From positions 2,317,350 through 2,381,349 of the forward strand of contig FO203512.1 of the NCBI GenBank assembly GCA_000967895.1: a DNA stretch of 64,000 nucleotides, given 5' to 3'. Shown here piece by piece: positions 8,699 to 19,601 of the stretch. The position numbers were made by a program, and so were the translations under genes. The stretch's first letter is position 1. Every line of letters begins with the position of its first letter. A model generated the notes under the pieces. That model did no database searches and was not told the origin of the DNA. It was given only the letters and a program-made list of their open reading frames with translations. The stretch comes from Oleispira antarctica RB-8. GTDB taxonomy: Bacteria > Pseudomonadota > Gammaproteobacteria > Pseudomonadales > Oceanobacteraceae.

Positions 8699-10330
8699 TT
8701 AAATCAGAGCGGCTTTATACAAGGCCGCTTTCAATGACTGCAACGTCACTGGCTTAGTTAAAATATCATTCATACCGATATCAAAACACTCAGCACGTTC
8801 TTCACTGGTAACGCCCGCCGTTAAGGCGAATATAGGAATGGCCATCCCACGCAGCCTAAGCTCTCGCGTTGCTTCAAACCCGTCGATTACTGGCATATGA
8901 CAATCCATCAGGATCAAATCAGGGTTAATATCATCAATACAGTCCAGCAGTTGCTGACCATCATCAACCACCGCCACATCAATCAGTAATTTTTTAAGTA
9001 GTTTTTCAATCACTTTACGATTGGTGGCATTATCTTCCGCGACTAAAACCTTCATCCCTTCAATAGCAGGAAGCACCTCAACCTCAGCCGCAACGTTCTT
9101 ATCCATCGCACCAGAACGAGCTCGAATGGTCGCCGTGAATGTAGACCCCTGCCCCAACGTACTATTTACTGTTATTTCACCCGACATAAGCTCTACGATC
9201 TGACGACACAAGGACAAGCCTAGCCCTGTGCCACCATAAATACGCGAAGTATGAATTTCAGCTTGCTGGTAAGCATCAAAAATCTCTCCTAAGCGTGTTT
9301 CATTAATGCCAATGCCCGAATCAGAAACCGTCAACACCAAAAGCAAATCTCCTACTTCCGACCCTCCTACTTCCGGTGCATGCTCATCCACTCGCAAAGA
9401 CAGGCCAATCTCGCCGCCATCAGTGGTGAACTTCAGCGCGTTGCTCAATAAATTCATAATCAGTTGCTGCAAGCGAATGCCGTCAGCGATCAAATACTCA
9501 GGAACAGAAGCATCAATATTTTGATGAAAATTAATCGACTTACTCATCATTGGTGCATGAAACATGGAATTCACTTCAGTAATCAAATCTTTTAATTTGA
9601 AGGGTCGAGGATCCAGTTCCAGTTTTCCCGCTTCGATTTTTGACAAGTCCAAAACATCGTTAACGATTCCCAACAAGGCTCGTCCAGAATTATGAATATC
9701 GCCTAAAAACCCCTGCTGCTCCAACGTTAATTCGGTATCCGCCAAAACATCTGCCATACCAATTATACCGTTTAAAGGCGTGCGAATTTCGTGACTCATG
9801 TGCGCTAGAAAAGCTGATTTTGCCTGAGAGGCTTTAAGTGCTTGCTGTTGTTTAAACTCTGCATTAATAACACGCTTAGCAAAATACTCTGCGCGCAATA
9901 TATCGCGATAAGACCTTAAGGCATTAATCATAGAAAGATTTAAACGATCGGTTGTTGCTTCCGTTTTAGCAATATAATCATTAATATCATAATCCTGAAT
10001 AACCTGCCGCTCAGGCGCCAAACCTGGCTGACCCGTGCGTAATAAAATACGGGTAATGTGATTATGTAATTGATTACGAATATAACTGACCACCTCAAAA
10101 CCGCTATTATCAGATTCCATAACAACATCAAGCAAGACAATGGCAATATCATCACGCTGCGACAATATTTCAATCGCTTCTGCACCTGAATAAGCACATA
10201 TTAATTCAAGAGCATGGCCATCAAATCGGAAACGAGAAAGCACCAAGCGTGTTACCTGAATAACCGTTTCATCATCATCCACTACCAATACCGGAATGCG
10301 ATCAGGTAAAAGATTGATGATTTCTTCCAT
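8699..10330 (-). CDS. Hybrid histidine kinase, REC-HisKA-HATPase-REC
   Basis: 543 residues, no membrane segment, so cytoplasmic. The N-terminal receiver (about 12-130) keeps D68 and K122; HisKA has H180 in [14 protein letters not shown]; the HATPase domain has the N-box [10 protein letters not shown] and GGTGLGLSL; a second receiver follows (about 427-541) with [15 protein letters not shown] and a TKP lysine. A receiver at the N-terminus means the kinase is probably controlled by upstream phosphorelay rather than by its own sensor. No cognate partner gene is adjacent. Confidence 0.93.
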   Translation of the reverse strand: MEEIINLLPDRIPVLVVDDDETVIQVTRLVLSRFRFDGHALELICAYSGAEAIEILSQRDDIAIVLLDVVMESDNSGFEVVSYIRNQLHNHITRILLRTGQPGLAPERQVIQDYDINDYIAKTEATTDRLNLSMINALRSYRDILRAEYFAKRVINAEFKQQQALKASQAKSAFLAHMSHEIRTPLNGIIGMADVLADTELTLEQQGFLGDIHNSGRALLGIVNDVLDLSKIEAGKLELDPRPFKLKDLITEVNSMFHAPMMSKSINFHQNIDASVPEYLIADGIRLQQLIMNLLSNALKFTTDGGEIGLSLRVDEHAPEVGGSEVGDLLLVLTVSDSGIGINETRLGEIFDAYQQAEIHTSRIYGGTGLGLSLCRQIVELMSGEITVNSTLGQGSTFTATIRARSGAMDKNVAAEVEVLPAIEGMKVLVAEDNATNRKVIEKLLKKLLIDVAVVDDGQQLLDCIDDINPDLILMDCHMPVIDGFEATRELRLRGMAIPIFALTAGVTSEERAECFDIGMNDILTKPVTLQSLKAALYKAALI

Positions 10331-10385
10331 GTGTTAACTCCATACGTCTAAAAGGCATACCAGCAGTGTGGATTAAATAAATCCA

Positions 10386-10414
10386 TTGTCCAATGATTAA
10401 CTTCATCATACACT
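10386..10414 (+). promoter_or_regulatory. Probable promoter of the thiamine operon
   Basis: TTGTCC (10386-10391) and TACACT (10409-10414) are separated by exactly 17 bases. The TPP riboswitch begins about 48 bases later, so transcription from here would include the whole aptamer. Confidence 0.55.
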
Positions 10415-10462
10415 ATGCGAACTTACTCGCTCAAAGCAAAAACGCTGAGAGAAGTAAAAAAT

Positions 10463-10553
10463 GTCTTGTCGGGGTGCCTTAATTAAAAGGCTGAGATCAC
10501 AATGTGGATCCCGTTGAACCTGATCTGGTTAATACCAGCGTAGGAAACAAGAT
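10463..10553 (+). promoter_or_regulatory. TPP riboswitch (THI element)
   Basis: The thi-box signatures are present in order: GGGGTGCC near 10471, GGCTGAGATCAC near 10489, and ACCTGATCTGGTTAATACCA followed by GCGTAGGAAACAAGA (10518-10552). Outer segments TCTTGT and ACAAGA pair as P1. It senses thiamine pyrophosphate and should switch off the thiC operon. No obvious intrinsic terminator follows, and the thiC start is about 250 bases away, so the expression platform is unclear. Confidence 0.97.
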
Positions 10554-10629
10554 GAAAGAACGTGAAAAGTATCTGCTAGTGAACAATTTAGAACACTCGA
10601 TTAGAAATACTACTCAGAGTTCGAATCAA

Positions 10630-10779
10630 TCAACGACCTAAAAACTGTTTTGATATCGTCTCGATCACGCCTTTCATAGCCATCATGTGCTTATCGGTAC
10701 TTACATGTAAGTCCATATCGAGCCTTTCATGATGCGCCCTACCTTCAGAATTCAAGTTAGACAGATCAATTAATTTTTC
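10630..10779 (-). other. Dyad-rich leader segment, open as 49 codons on the minus strand
   Basis: Between the riboswitch and thiC lies a segment with a perfect 14-bp palindrome (ACTTACATGTAAGT, 10699-10712), flanking CTCGAT/ATCGAG and CATCATG/CATGATG pairs, and a 9-base direct repeat GCCTTTCAT. The minus strand is open from 10779 to a TGA at 10630 and reads like protein in its second half (DMDLHVSTDKHMMAMKGVIE). There is no good start with a ribosome site. It could be a dispersed palindromic repeat, a gene remnant, or part of the leader fold. Confidence 0.4.
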
Positions 10780-10792
10780 TCAACAGAGATAG

Positions 10793-12727
<1,935 letters not shown>

Positions 12728-12734
12728 GCGTGAA

Positions 12735-13979
12735 GTGTCGTACTCTGGACTCAAGATAGCAATTCTAGGAGGCGGCTTGGTAGGCCGCCTGCTAGCATGG
12801 CGCTTGGCGTCTGGCATAGAGCAACTTGATACCGGAATTGATAGCAAACTTGATACTGACGTTATTTCAGATATCGATACTCTCAATCACATCGCTCTAG
12901 AGAAAGGCACTAACTCAGATAACGGTATAACCAATAATAGTCCTATTAATGGATCCACTATTAGCCAGATATCCGTCTTTGAAAAAGGCCAACTCGCCCC
13001 AACAGAAAAGTGCGAAAGAGCAGCAGCGTTTACCGCAGCGGCAATGATCTCGCCCTTAAGTGAGCTGGTGGCCAGTGAAATGGATATCTACCAACTAGGA
13101 TTGCAATCCCTCAATCTTTGGCCGAATTGGTTAGAAGAAATGGGCATCCCTCAACACTTCCACCCGCAAGGCAGCTTAGTATTAGCCCACCCGAATGACC
13201 TAGCGGAATTGCAGCAATTTAAACGTGATTTAAGTTTCAAGCTTAATGAACACAATGCCTCTAATAAACAAGCTAATACTCATGCGGACACTCATGTGGA
13301 TTCTAGAACCGCTGCGCTACAGGTATTAAATGAGCGCCAGCAATTAGAAAACTTAGAGCCAGCCATTAGTCAGCATTTTCAAACAGGTCTATACCTGCCC
13401 AGTGAAGCGCACATTGATCATAATGAAGTACTCGCAGAGCTTATCTTAAATGCAACAAGACTCGGCGTTAATTTCACCGAGAACTGTGCTTTAGAACCTG
13501 ATAATGAAGCGTTGAAAGATTACGATCTTATCTTCGATTGCCGCGGTACCGGTTTAAAAGAAGCAGGTTTTCGTGGCGTACGCGGCGAGGTGATTCGTAT
13601 TGAGTGCAAAGAAGTCACGCTCAAGCGTCCGATTCGTATCATGCATCCACGCTATAAGCTTTATATTGTGCCCAAGCCTAATCATCAGTTTGTGATTGGT
13701 GCCACTGAGATCGAAAGCGAAGATCGCTCTAAGATCAGCTTACGCTCCTCAATGGAACTAATGTCAGCACTGTATGCAGTGAACCCCGCGTTTGCAGAAG
13801 CCCGCATCATTAGCCAAGAGACCAACCTTCGCCCAGCGTATATGAATAATTTACCGCGCATTGATAGACTGCAATCAATCCACAACAAACCGATCATTCG
13901 CATCAACGGCCTATATCGTCATGGCTACCTCATTGGCCCAGCCATGATTGAACAAGCAATTCAGCAGGCCTTCTTATGA
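12735..13979 (+). CDS. thiO: FAD-dependent glycine oxidase ThiO
   Basis: 414 residues from GTG 12735 (another in-frame GTG at 12717 overlaps the thiC stop; the frame itself extends still further into thiC and that part is not real). ThiO oxidises glycine to the imine used for the thiazole ring in aerobes lacking ThiH. The FAD-binding ILGGGLVGRLLAWRLASG is at the N-terminus; SEAHIDHNEVLAELI and the C-terminal INGLYRHGYLIGPA are family signatures. Two Asn/Asp/Ser-rich inserts are odd: about 40 residues after the first helix, where an FAD-binding beta strand is normally close, and about 20 residues near ASNKQANTHADTHVDSR. Confidence 0.88.
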   Translation: MSYSGLKIAILGGGLVGRLLAWRLASGIEQLDTGIDSKLDTDVISDIDTLNHIALEKGTNSDNGITNNSPINGSTISQISVFEKGQLAPTEKCERAAAFTAAAMISPLSELVASEMDIYQLGLQSLNLWPNWLEEMGIPQHFHPQGSLVLAHPNDLAELQQFKRDLSFKLNEHNASNKQANTHADTHVDSRTAALQVLNERQQLENLEPAISQHFQTGLYLPSEAHIDHNEVLAELILNATRLGVNFTENCALEPDNEALKDYDLIFDCRGTGLKEAGFRGVRGEVIRIECKEVTLKRPIRIMHPRYKLYIVPKPNHQFVIGATEIESEDRSKISLRSSMELMSALYAVNPAFAEARIISQETNLRPAYMNNLPRIDRLQSIHNKPIIRINGLYRHGYLIGPAMIEQAIQQAFL

Positions 13980-13992
13980 AAGCGGCATTTTT

Positions 13993-14250
13993 ATGACCAC
14001 AATAGCAATAAGCATTAACGGCGAAGAAATCATGATTACTGCCCCATGCTCTCTTAACCAAGCACTTTATGTGTGGTCTACCATGGTAGCGAACTCCAGC
14101 CCCGATACCGCAAATGATGGCCTGAAGAACGGCGTGCAGAGCCACGTCATCGCCCTCAATCAAACCTTCGTTCCTCGTAATCAATACGGCAGTACACGTT
14201 TAAACAGTGGTGATATCATCGAATTACTGTCCCCCATGGCAGGAGGCTAA
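13993..14250 (+). CDS. thiS: Sulfur carrier protein ThiS
   Basis: 85 residues from ATG 13993; the frame opens earlier inside thiO. ThiS has a ubiquitin fold and ends in Gly-Gly, seen here as SPMAGG, where the thiocarboxylate forms and donates sulfur to ThiG. It is somewhat longer than the usual 66 residues because of an insert around ANSSPDTANDGLKNG. It begins 13 bases after thiO and is followed by thiG after 3 bases. Confidence 0.9.
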   Translation: MTTIAISINGEEIMITAPCSLNQALYVWSTMVANSSPDTANDGLKNGVQSHVIALNQTFVPRNQYGSTRLNSGDIIELLSPMAGG

Positions 14251-14253
14251 ACC

Positions 14254-15054
14254 ATGCCCACACATAATAAAGATGGCCTAAAACTCTATGACCAAGAGCT
14301 CAACTCGCGACTTTTGGTCGGTACTGCACTGTACCCGTCCCCCGAGATCATGGCCAAGGCGATCGAAGCATCAGGCAGCGACATGGTGACATTATCATTA
14401 CGTCGCCAAGACCCCAGCAATAACCAAGGGCAAGTGATCTGGCAGTATATTCAACAAAGCGGCTGCGCTTTGTTGCCCAATACCGCAGGCTGTCATAGCG
14501 CTCAAGAAGCCATTACCTTGGCGCACATGAGTCGCGAAATGTTCAATACCGACTTTATAAAATTAGAAGTGATCGGCGATGACTACAACCTACAGCCCGA
14601 TCCTTTTGAGACAGTTAAGGCAGCCGAAAATCTGATAAAAAGTGGCTTTAAAGTTTTGCCTTACTGCACAGACGACCTAGTATTATGTCAGCGTTTATTG
14701 GACGTTGGCTGTCAGGTATTAATGCCTTGGGGTTCACCTATCGGCACTGGCAAAGGCTTGATGAATCCTTATAATTTACAAGCAATTAGAGATCGTTTTC
14801 CAACCACCAGCCTCATCATAGACGCTGGGATTGGTAAGCCCTCCCAGGCGATGGCCGCAATGGAGATGGGATTTGATGGCGTCTTACTTAATACCGCCAT
14901 CGCTAAAGCGCACAACCCCGTATTGATGGCCCAAGCCTTTGCTCAAGCAGTGAACGGTGGCCGCCAAGGTTACTTAGCCGGTCTGATGGAAAGTCGCCAA
15001 ACCGCGAGCCCATCGACCCCTGTATTAGGAACACCCTTTTGGCAGCAACAATAG
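14254..15054 (+). CDS. thiG: Thiazole synthase ThiG
   Basis: 266 residues, a TIM-barrel enzyme forming the thiazole phosphate from deoxyxylulose phosphate, dehydroglycine and ThiS-thiocarboxylate. Family motifs include [13 protein letters not shown] near the start, the phosphate-binding [14 protein letters not shown] and [12 protein letters not shown], and [14 protein letters not shown]. It starts 3 bases after thiS. ThiF, which charges ThiS, is not in this window. Confidence 0.96.
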   Translation: MPTHNKDGLKLYDQELNSRLLVGTALYPSPEIMAKAIEASGSDMVTLSLRRQDPSNNQGQVIWQYIQQSGCALLPNTAGCHSAQEAITLAHMSREMFNTDFIKLEVIGDDYNLQPDPFETVKAAENLIKSGFKVLPYCTDDLVLCQRLLDVGCQVLMPWGSPIGTGKGLMNPYNLQAIRDRFPTTSLIIDAGIGKPSQAMAAMEMGFDGVLLNTAIAKAHNPVLMAQAFAQAVNGGRQGYLAGLMESRQTASPSTPVLGTPFWQQQ

Positions 15055-15074
15055 CATCAACAACAGTAGCAAGC

Positions 15075-16646
15075 ATGGATCTAGACGACACAACCCAAAA
15101 TCACACGATCCAGAAAAGCCGCCCCATTGTATGGAGCATTGCTGCATCTGACTCTGGCGGCGGCGCGGGCATACAAGCCGACTTAAATACGTTTCATAGC
15201 TTGGGCTGCCATGGCTGCACAGTGATTACCGCCATTACCGCACAAAACAGCGTCGCGGTAGAAAAAATTCATCCATTATCTGCGGTCGATCTCGCGGCTC
15301 AGTGGCAAGCACTCGAAAAAGATTTACTACCTGAAGCGATTAAAATTGGCCTACTAACTGAATCTAAAACCGTGCGGTGGTTAGCAAGACGATTAGAAAG
15401 TTTACGCTCAAATCATGAGTTTTTTAGCGTTTGGGACCCCGTATTAAAAGCCAGCACTGGCACCCACTTTTTAGATGCTTTCGGGCGAGAAGAGATTAAT
15501 CCACTGCTTAAGCAAGTCGACCTAATCACCCCCAATTTACAAGAAGCAGAAATGCTCACTAAAATATCGATCACCTCATTTGCCGACATTCAGCTTGCCG
15601 CTCAGCAGTTGCTTGATCGCGGAGTGAAAAACGTTTTGATTAAGGGCGGTCATTCGTTTGATAGAGCTGGCAATAGCCTCGGCAAAGCCTCTTTTTGCCG
15701 AGACTACTTCGCCAACAAAGATCAATCGTTTTGGCTTTCACATGCAAAACAAAACCAACCGAATAATCACGGTACTGGCTGCACACTCGCCTCGGCCATT
15801 GCCAGTTTTGTTTCTCAACAGCATTCCCTCAGCGATAGTATCGTATTAGCCAACCGTTTCATTCAACAAGGTTTGAGACTCGCAGCTCCCCAAGGCAAAG
15901 GCGCTGGCCCCGTCTGGCAAGCGGCTCTGGAAAATCATCCTGCTGACTTTTCAGAAATCAGCAAATCAGCAGAAGATTTCGAGCAAGAAAATAGCATTCA
16001 AAGTTTCCCAAAAGCCGACAACCTCGGCTTATACGCCATCGTTGATAACTTAATCGATTTAGAGCGCTTAACAACCCAAGGAATTACTACCCTACAATGG
16101 CGTGATAAGTCAGCCGTCGGTAGCGACGACAAAAAAGAAAACTTACAGCGAGCAATAAAACACTGCCAACGAGCGAATATTCCCCTCTATATTAATGATG
16201 ACTGGCAACTGGCACTGGAATTTAATGCTTATGGCATTCATCTAGGTCAAGAAGACCTCGCACAAATTCAGCACAATGACCTCAAGCGCTTACAAAAGAA
16301 AGGCTTACACTTAGGCATCAGTTGCCATAATGAAACCGAACTGGCCTATGCCCACAGTTTAAAACCCAGCTATTTAGCCTTTGGCCCTGTGTTCACTCCC
16401 AAGTCAAAAATTGTCGCTCATCCACAACTGGGATTAAGCAAACTTAAACTATGGCAAAGCGGCTATGGCAAACTCTACCCCACCACCTGCATCGGTGGCA
16501 TTGACCTAAACAACATGCAAAGCGTACTCGCGACAGGCATAACATCAATCGCAGTCATCTCTGCTATTGATGACGAGCAGAAGAGTTCAGTTTTTATTGA
16601 AACCTTCCTTAAAAATACGCAATCACGACCTAAAGCCGTGATTTAA
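15075..16646 (+). CDS. thiDE: Fused HMP-phosphate kinase and thiamine phosphate synthase (ThiD-ThiE)
   Basis: 523 residues from ATG 15075; a TTG at 15039 overlapping thiG is a less likely start. The N-terminal half is ThiD: SIAASDSGGGAGIQADL substrate loop and NNHGTGCTLASAIASF catalytic region. The C-terminal half (about 315-520) is ThiE: YINDDWQLALEFNAYGIHLG, LGISCHN, and the phosphate loop GGIDLNN. The fusion puts pyrimidine phosphorylation and the final coupling in one protein. Last gene of the thi operon. Confidence 0.94.
   Translation: MDLDDTTQNHTIQKSRPIVWSIAASDSGGGAGIQADLNTFHSLGCHGCTVITAITAQNSVAVEKIHPLSAVDLAAQWQALEKDLLPEAIKIGLLTESKTVRWLARRLESLRSNHEFFSVWDPVLKASTGTHFLDAFGREEINPLLKQVDLITPNLQEAEMLTKISITSFADIQLAAQQLLDRGVKNVLIKGGHSFDRAGNSLGKASFCRDYFANKDQSFWLSHAKQNQPNNHGTGCTLASAIASFVSQQHSLSDSIVLANRFIQQGLRLAAPQGKGAGPVWQAALENHPADFSEISKSAEDFEQENSIQSFPKADNLGLYAIVDNLIDLERLTTQGITTLQWRDKSAVGSDDKKENLQRAIKHCQRANIPLYINDDWQLALEFNAYGIHLGQEDLAQIQHNDLKRLQKKGLHLGISCHNETELAYAHSLKPSYLAFGPVFTPKSKIVAHPQLGLSKLKLWQSGYGKLYPTTCIGGIDLNNMQSVLATGITSIAVISAIDDEQKSSVFIETFLKNTQSRPKAVI
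16621..16643 (+). terminator. Weak hairpin at the end of the thi operon
   Basis: AATCACG (16621-16627) pairs with CGTGATT (16637-16643) around nine bases, overlapping the last codons of the ThiD-ThiE gene, and is followed by TAAAA rather than a T-run. It may end the operon transcript, but support is modest. Confidence 0.3.
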
Positions 16647-16818
16647 AACGGCCTTAACTTGCTATAACTAACAATTAAATAACCCAAGCTCACTTTTATT
16701 GCTATTTTTTGAACAATGGCAGGATTTAATCTGGCAAGGAATGCTGGCTTATGGAAGTATGTTCGCCATATTGAAACGATCCAACTCCCTTATTCAATCT
16801 TTAAATAGAATCCTCACC

Positions 16819-17631
16819 ATGTCAGAAGCTCGTGTATTACTTGAAGTCAAAAATAAAATCGCTTACGTCAGCTTAAACCGCCCAGAAAAACACAACGGTT
16901 TGGATATGGGCATGTTTAAAGAAATGATCGCCACCGCAAAGAAAATTCGCAAAGATCGTACGATCCGAGCTGTCATCATGCACGGCAACGGCCCATCGTT
17001 TTGCGCAGGCTTAGACTTTGGCGCGTTAAGCAAAGACCCAATGATGGTGCCTAAGGTTTTTCTAAAAATGCCTTGGACTAAAGTAAACGTTGCCCAACAG
17101 ATCGCTCACATCTGGCGCGACCTACCAATCCCTGTTATCTCAGCGATTCATGGCAATTGCTTTGGCGGAGGTATGCAAATCATTCTGGCTACCGATTACC
17201 GCATCGCAACCCCTGATAGCAAGATGTCTATTTTAGAAATGAAATGGGGTCTAATCCCCGACATGAGCGGCATGGTGACATTATCACGCTTAACCCGCGT
17301 TGATATCGCCCAAGAGCTCACAATGACAGGCCGCTTTTTCTCCGGTATTGAAGGCGCTGAATACGGTTTAATCAGCAAGATCAGTGACAACCCACTGGCC
17401 GCTGCAGAAGCCTTAGCCAATGACATCGCTAGTAAATCACCGGATGCGATCGCCGCAACGAAATATCTATTTAAGAAAACTTGGAAAAAAGATACTTGGG
17501 GCGCACTACTTTGGGAGCGCTGGGTTCAAGCTCGCTTACTAGGCCGTAAGAATCAGCGCATAGCAATGGCAAATGGCATGGCCAAAGATGGCAAGGTAAA
17601 ACCTTTCCACGATCGCAGCTCTTTTAGATAA
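16819..17631 (+). CDS. Crotonase (enoyl-CoA hydratase/isomerase) family protein
   Basis: 270 residues from ATG 16819; earlier in-frame starts would add 40 unlike residues. The oxyanion-hole segments PSFCAGLDFGAL and HGNCFGGGMQ are intact. The usual first hydratase glutamate position is Gln (GGGMQ), while the EMKWGLIPDMSG segment keeps a Glu and Asp reminiscent of dienoyl-CoA isomerases. The substrate is therefore not assigned; a classical hydratase activity is doubtful. It stands alone between the thi operon and the kinase-phosphatase gene. Confidence 0.88.
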   Translation: MSEARVLLEVKNKIAYVSLNRPEKHNGLDMGMFKEMIATAKKIRKDRTIRAVIMHGNGPSFCAGLDFGALSKDPMMVPKVFLKMPWTKVNVAQQIAHIWRDLPIPVISAIHGNCFGGGMQIILATDYRIATPDSKMSILEMKWGLIPDMSGMVTLSRLTRVDIAQELTMTGRFFSGIEGAEYGLISKISDNPLAAAEALANDIASKSPDAIAATKYLFKKTWKKDTWGALLWERWVQARLLGRKNQRIAMANGMAKDGKVKPFHDRSSFR

Positions 17632-17805
17632 AAGGCTTAAGCAGAGAAATACTCAACCTCTATGAATGCGGAGATGACAAAATGACAAAGCAGTCATTCA
17701 CTCTAACTTCATAGGGAATTACTGAGTAGCCTAAGGCGCGACAGATTTTTGTGGCACACTGCTATCATTAATTTTGAATCAAGGCTGAGTGGCTCGGTAT
17801 CATTA

Positions 17806-19575
17806 ATGACGACATCTACCCCAAACGAACAATGGCACCTGCAAGCTGAACAACACTTTACCCTAGGCCAAACGTCTCATAAAGGCGCCAAGGCTCAAAA
17901 TGAAGATGCCATTGGCATTCGTATTCCCACAGGTATTATTCAAAGCCACAAAGGCTCAGTGGCAATTATTGCCGATGGTGTAAGTGCCGCCGAAGCAGGC
18001 AAAGAAGCCAGCGAAACGTGTGTCCGCAACTTCCTCAGCGATTATTATTCCACCCCAGATACCTGGAGCGTAAAGCAGAGCACGACCAAGGTACTAACTG
18101 CACTCAATCGTTGGTTATACAGCCAAGGTCAGCGCTTCACTGATGCGCAAAAAGGGTACATTAGTACGTTAAGCTGCGTTGTTTTTAAATCCAATACTGC
18201 CCACATATTTCACGTTGGCGACAGTCGAATCTATCGTCTGCGCGATGGTGATTTAGAGCAACTAACCCGCGACCATACGACCGCCGTAAGTTCGACGCAA
18301 AGCTATCTCGCCCGCGCAATGGGGCTAGACGTAAAACTCGATGTGGATTATCGCAGCACAGATATTGAACCTGGGGATATTTTCTTTTTATCCACCGACG
18401 GCATTCATGATTTCATTACAGATCAACAATTACGCAACCACCTTAAACCGCTAAAACAATTAACCACCGAGAACTTCGAGCTGAACTGCCAACAGCTGGT
18501 AGACCTCGCATTACAGCAAAAGAGTAATGACAACCTCAGCTGTCAGATTATTCGTATTGATACACTACCAAAGCAAGATCTAAACGACGTACACCAGAAA
18601 CTGACCGATCTCCCCTTCCCCCCCAATCTTGCCGTCGGCATGTCGATTGACGGCCTGCGCATCGAAAAAGAACTGCACTCCAGCAATCGCAGCCAGCTTT
18701 ACAAGGTGGTCGATATCGATACAGGGGAAGCGTTTTGCATGAAAACCCCATCGGTTAATTACAATGACGACGCAGCGTACATCGAGCGCTTTATTCTTGA
18801 AGGCTGGATTGGCCATCGCATTAACAACCCTCACGTGCTTAAAATTGCAGGCTTCAACCGCCCGAAGCATTATTTATATTATTTAACCGAATACATCGAT
18901 GGTATTACCCTAGAGCAATGGATTAAAGAAAATCCAAATCCGCCCATACAGAATGTCATTATTATCATTCAACAGGTATTAAAAGGACTGCGAGCATTTC
19001 ACCGCCGCGAGACGATTCATCAAGACCTGAAACCCGGCAACATCATGTTAGATAAGTACGGCGAGGCTAAGATCATCGACTTTGGCTCTTGTCATGTGAA
19101 AGCGATAGCAGAAATTGCAACGCCACTAGAACGCGATGGTATTCTGGGCACCGCGACTTATGCAGCGCCAGAAGCAGTATTAGAAGGCCAGAGCTTGCAG
19201 CAAAGTGATATCTTTTCGGTGGCCGTTATTTTATTTGAAATGCTCACTAATAAGCTGCCGTTTGCGGGAAAACTGGAAGAGTGCCGAAATAAGAATGCGT
19301 ATTTAAATACGCGCTATACCCCAAGCTATGAACTGAATCCTTTAGTGCCGGTTTGGCTGGATGGTGCCATTAAAAAAGCACTCAGGTTTGAGCCTAATAA
19401 TCGCCATGGTGACGTATCAGAATTTCTTTATGAGATTGAGCATCCGAATCCGAAGTATAAAAAGACTTACAATGTCGCCTTATTACATTCAAACCCGAGC
19501 CTTCCTTGGCAGTTTCTATCGGGGGTATTGCTTATCAGTTTGTGCGTATCGATTTATTTCAACTTAAATCCATAG
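17806..19575 (+). CDS. Fused PP2C phosphatase and Ser/Thr protein kinase
   Basis: 589 residues from ATG 17806. The N-terminal PP2C domain (about 15-245) keeps the metal-binding pattern ADGVSAAEAGKEA, VGDSRIYR and STDGIHDF. The C-terminal Hanks-type kinase (about 260-540) has HQDLKPGN as catalytic loop and DFGSC. A single hydrophobic segment at the end (about 565-585) anchors it with both domains in the cytoplasm. One protein could both add and remove phosphate. Pseudomonads have a similar fusion next to nitrate transporters; no such neighbour is seen here. Confidence 0.92.
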   Translation: MTTSTPNEQWHLQAEQHFTLGQTSHKGAKAQNEDAIGIRIPTGIIQSHKGSVAIIADGVSAAEAGKEASETCVRNFLSDYYSTPDTWSVKQSTTKVLTALNRWLYSQGQRFTDAQKGYISTLSCVVFKSNTAHIFHVGDSRIYRLRDGDLEQLTRDHTTAVSSTQSYLARAMGLDVKLDVDYRSTDIEPGDIFFLSTDGIHDFITDQQLRNHLKPLKQLTTENFELNCQQLVDLALQQKSNDNLSCQIIRIDTLPKQDLNDVHQKLTDLPFPPNLAVGMSIDGLRIEKELHSSNRSQLYKVVDIDTGEAFCMKTPSVNYNDDAAYIERFILEGWIGHRINNPHVLKIAGFNRPKHYLYYLTEYIDGITLEQWIKENPNPPIQNVIIIIQQVLKGLRAFHRRETIHQDLKPGNIMLDKYGEAKIIDFGSCHVKAIAEIATPLERDGILGTATYAAPEAVLEGQSLQQSDIFSVAVILFEMLTNKLPFAGKLEECRNKNAYLNTRYTPSYELNPLVPVWLDGAIKKALRFEPNNRHGDVSEFLYEIEHPNPKYKKTYNVALLHSNPSLPWQFLSGVLLISLCVSIYFNLNP

Positions 19576-19601
19576 GACTATATAAAACTATTCAGTAGCC
19601 T

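Noticed and set aside
18548-18870. Minus-strand frames opposite the kinase-phosphatase gene
   Set aside because: Antisense shadows without ribosome sites or known families.
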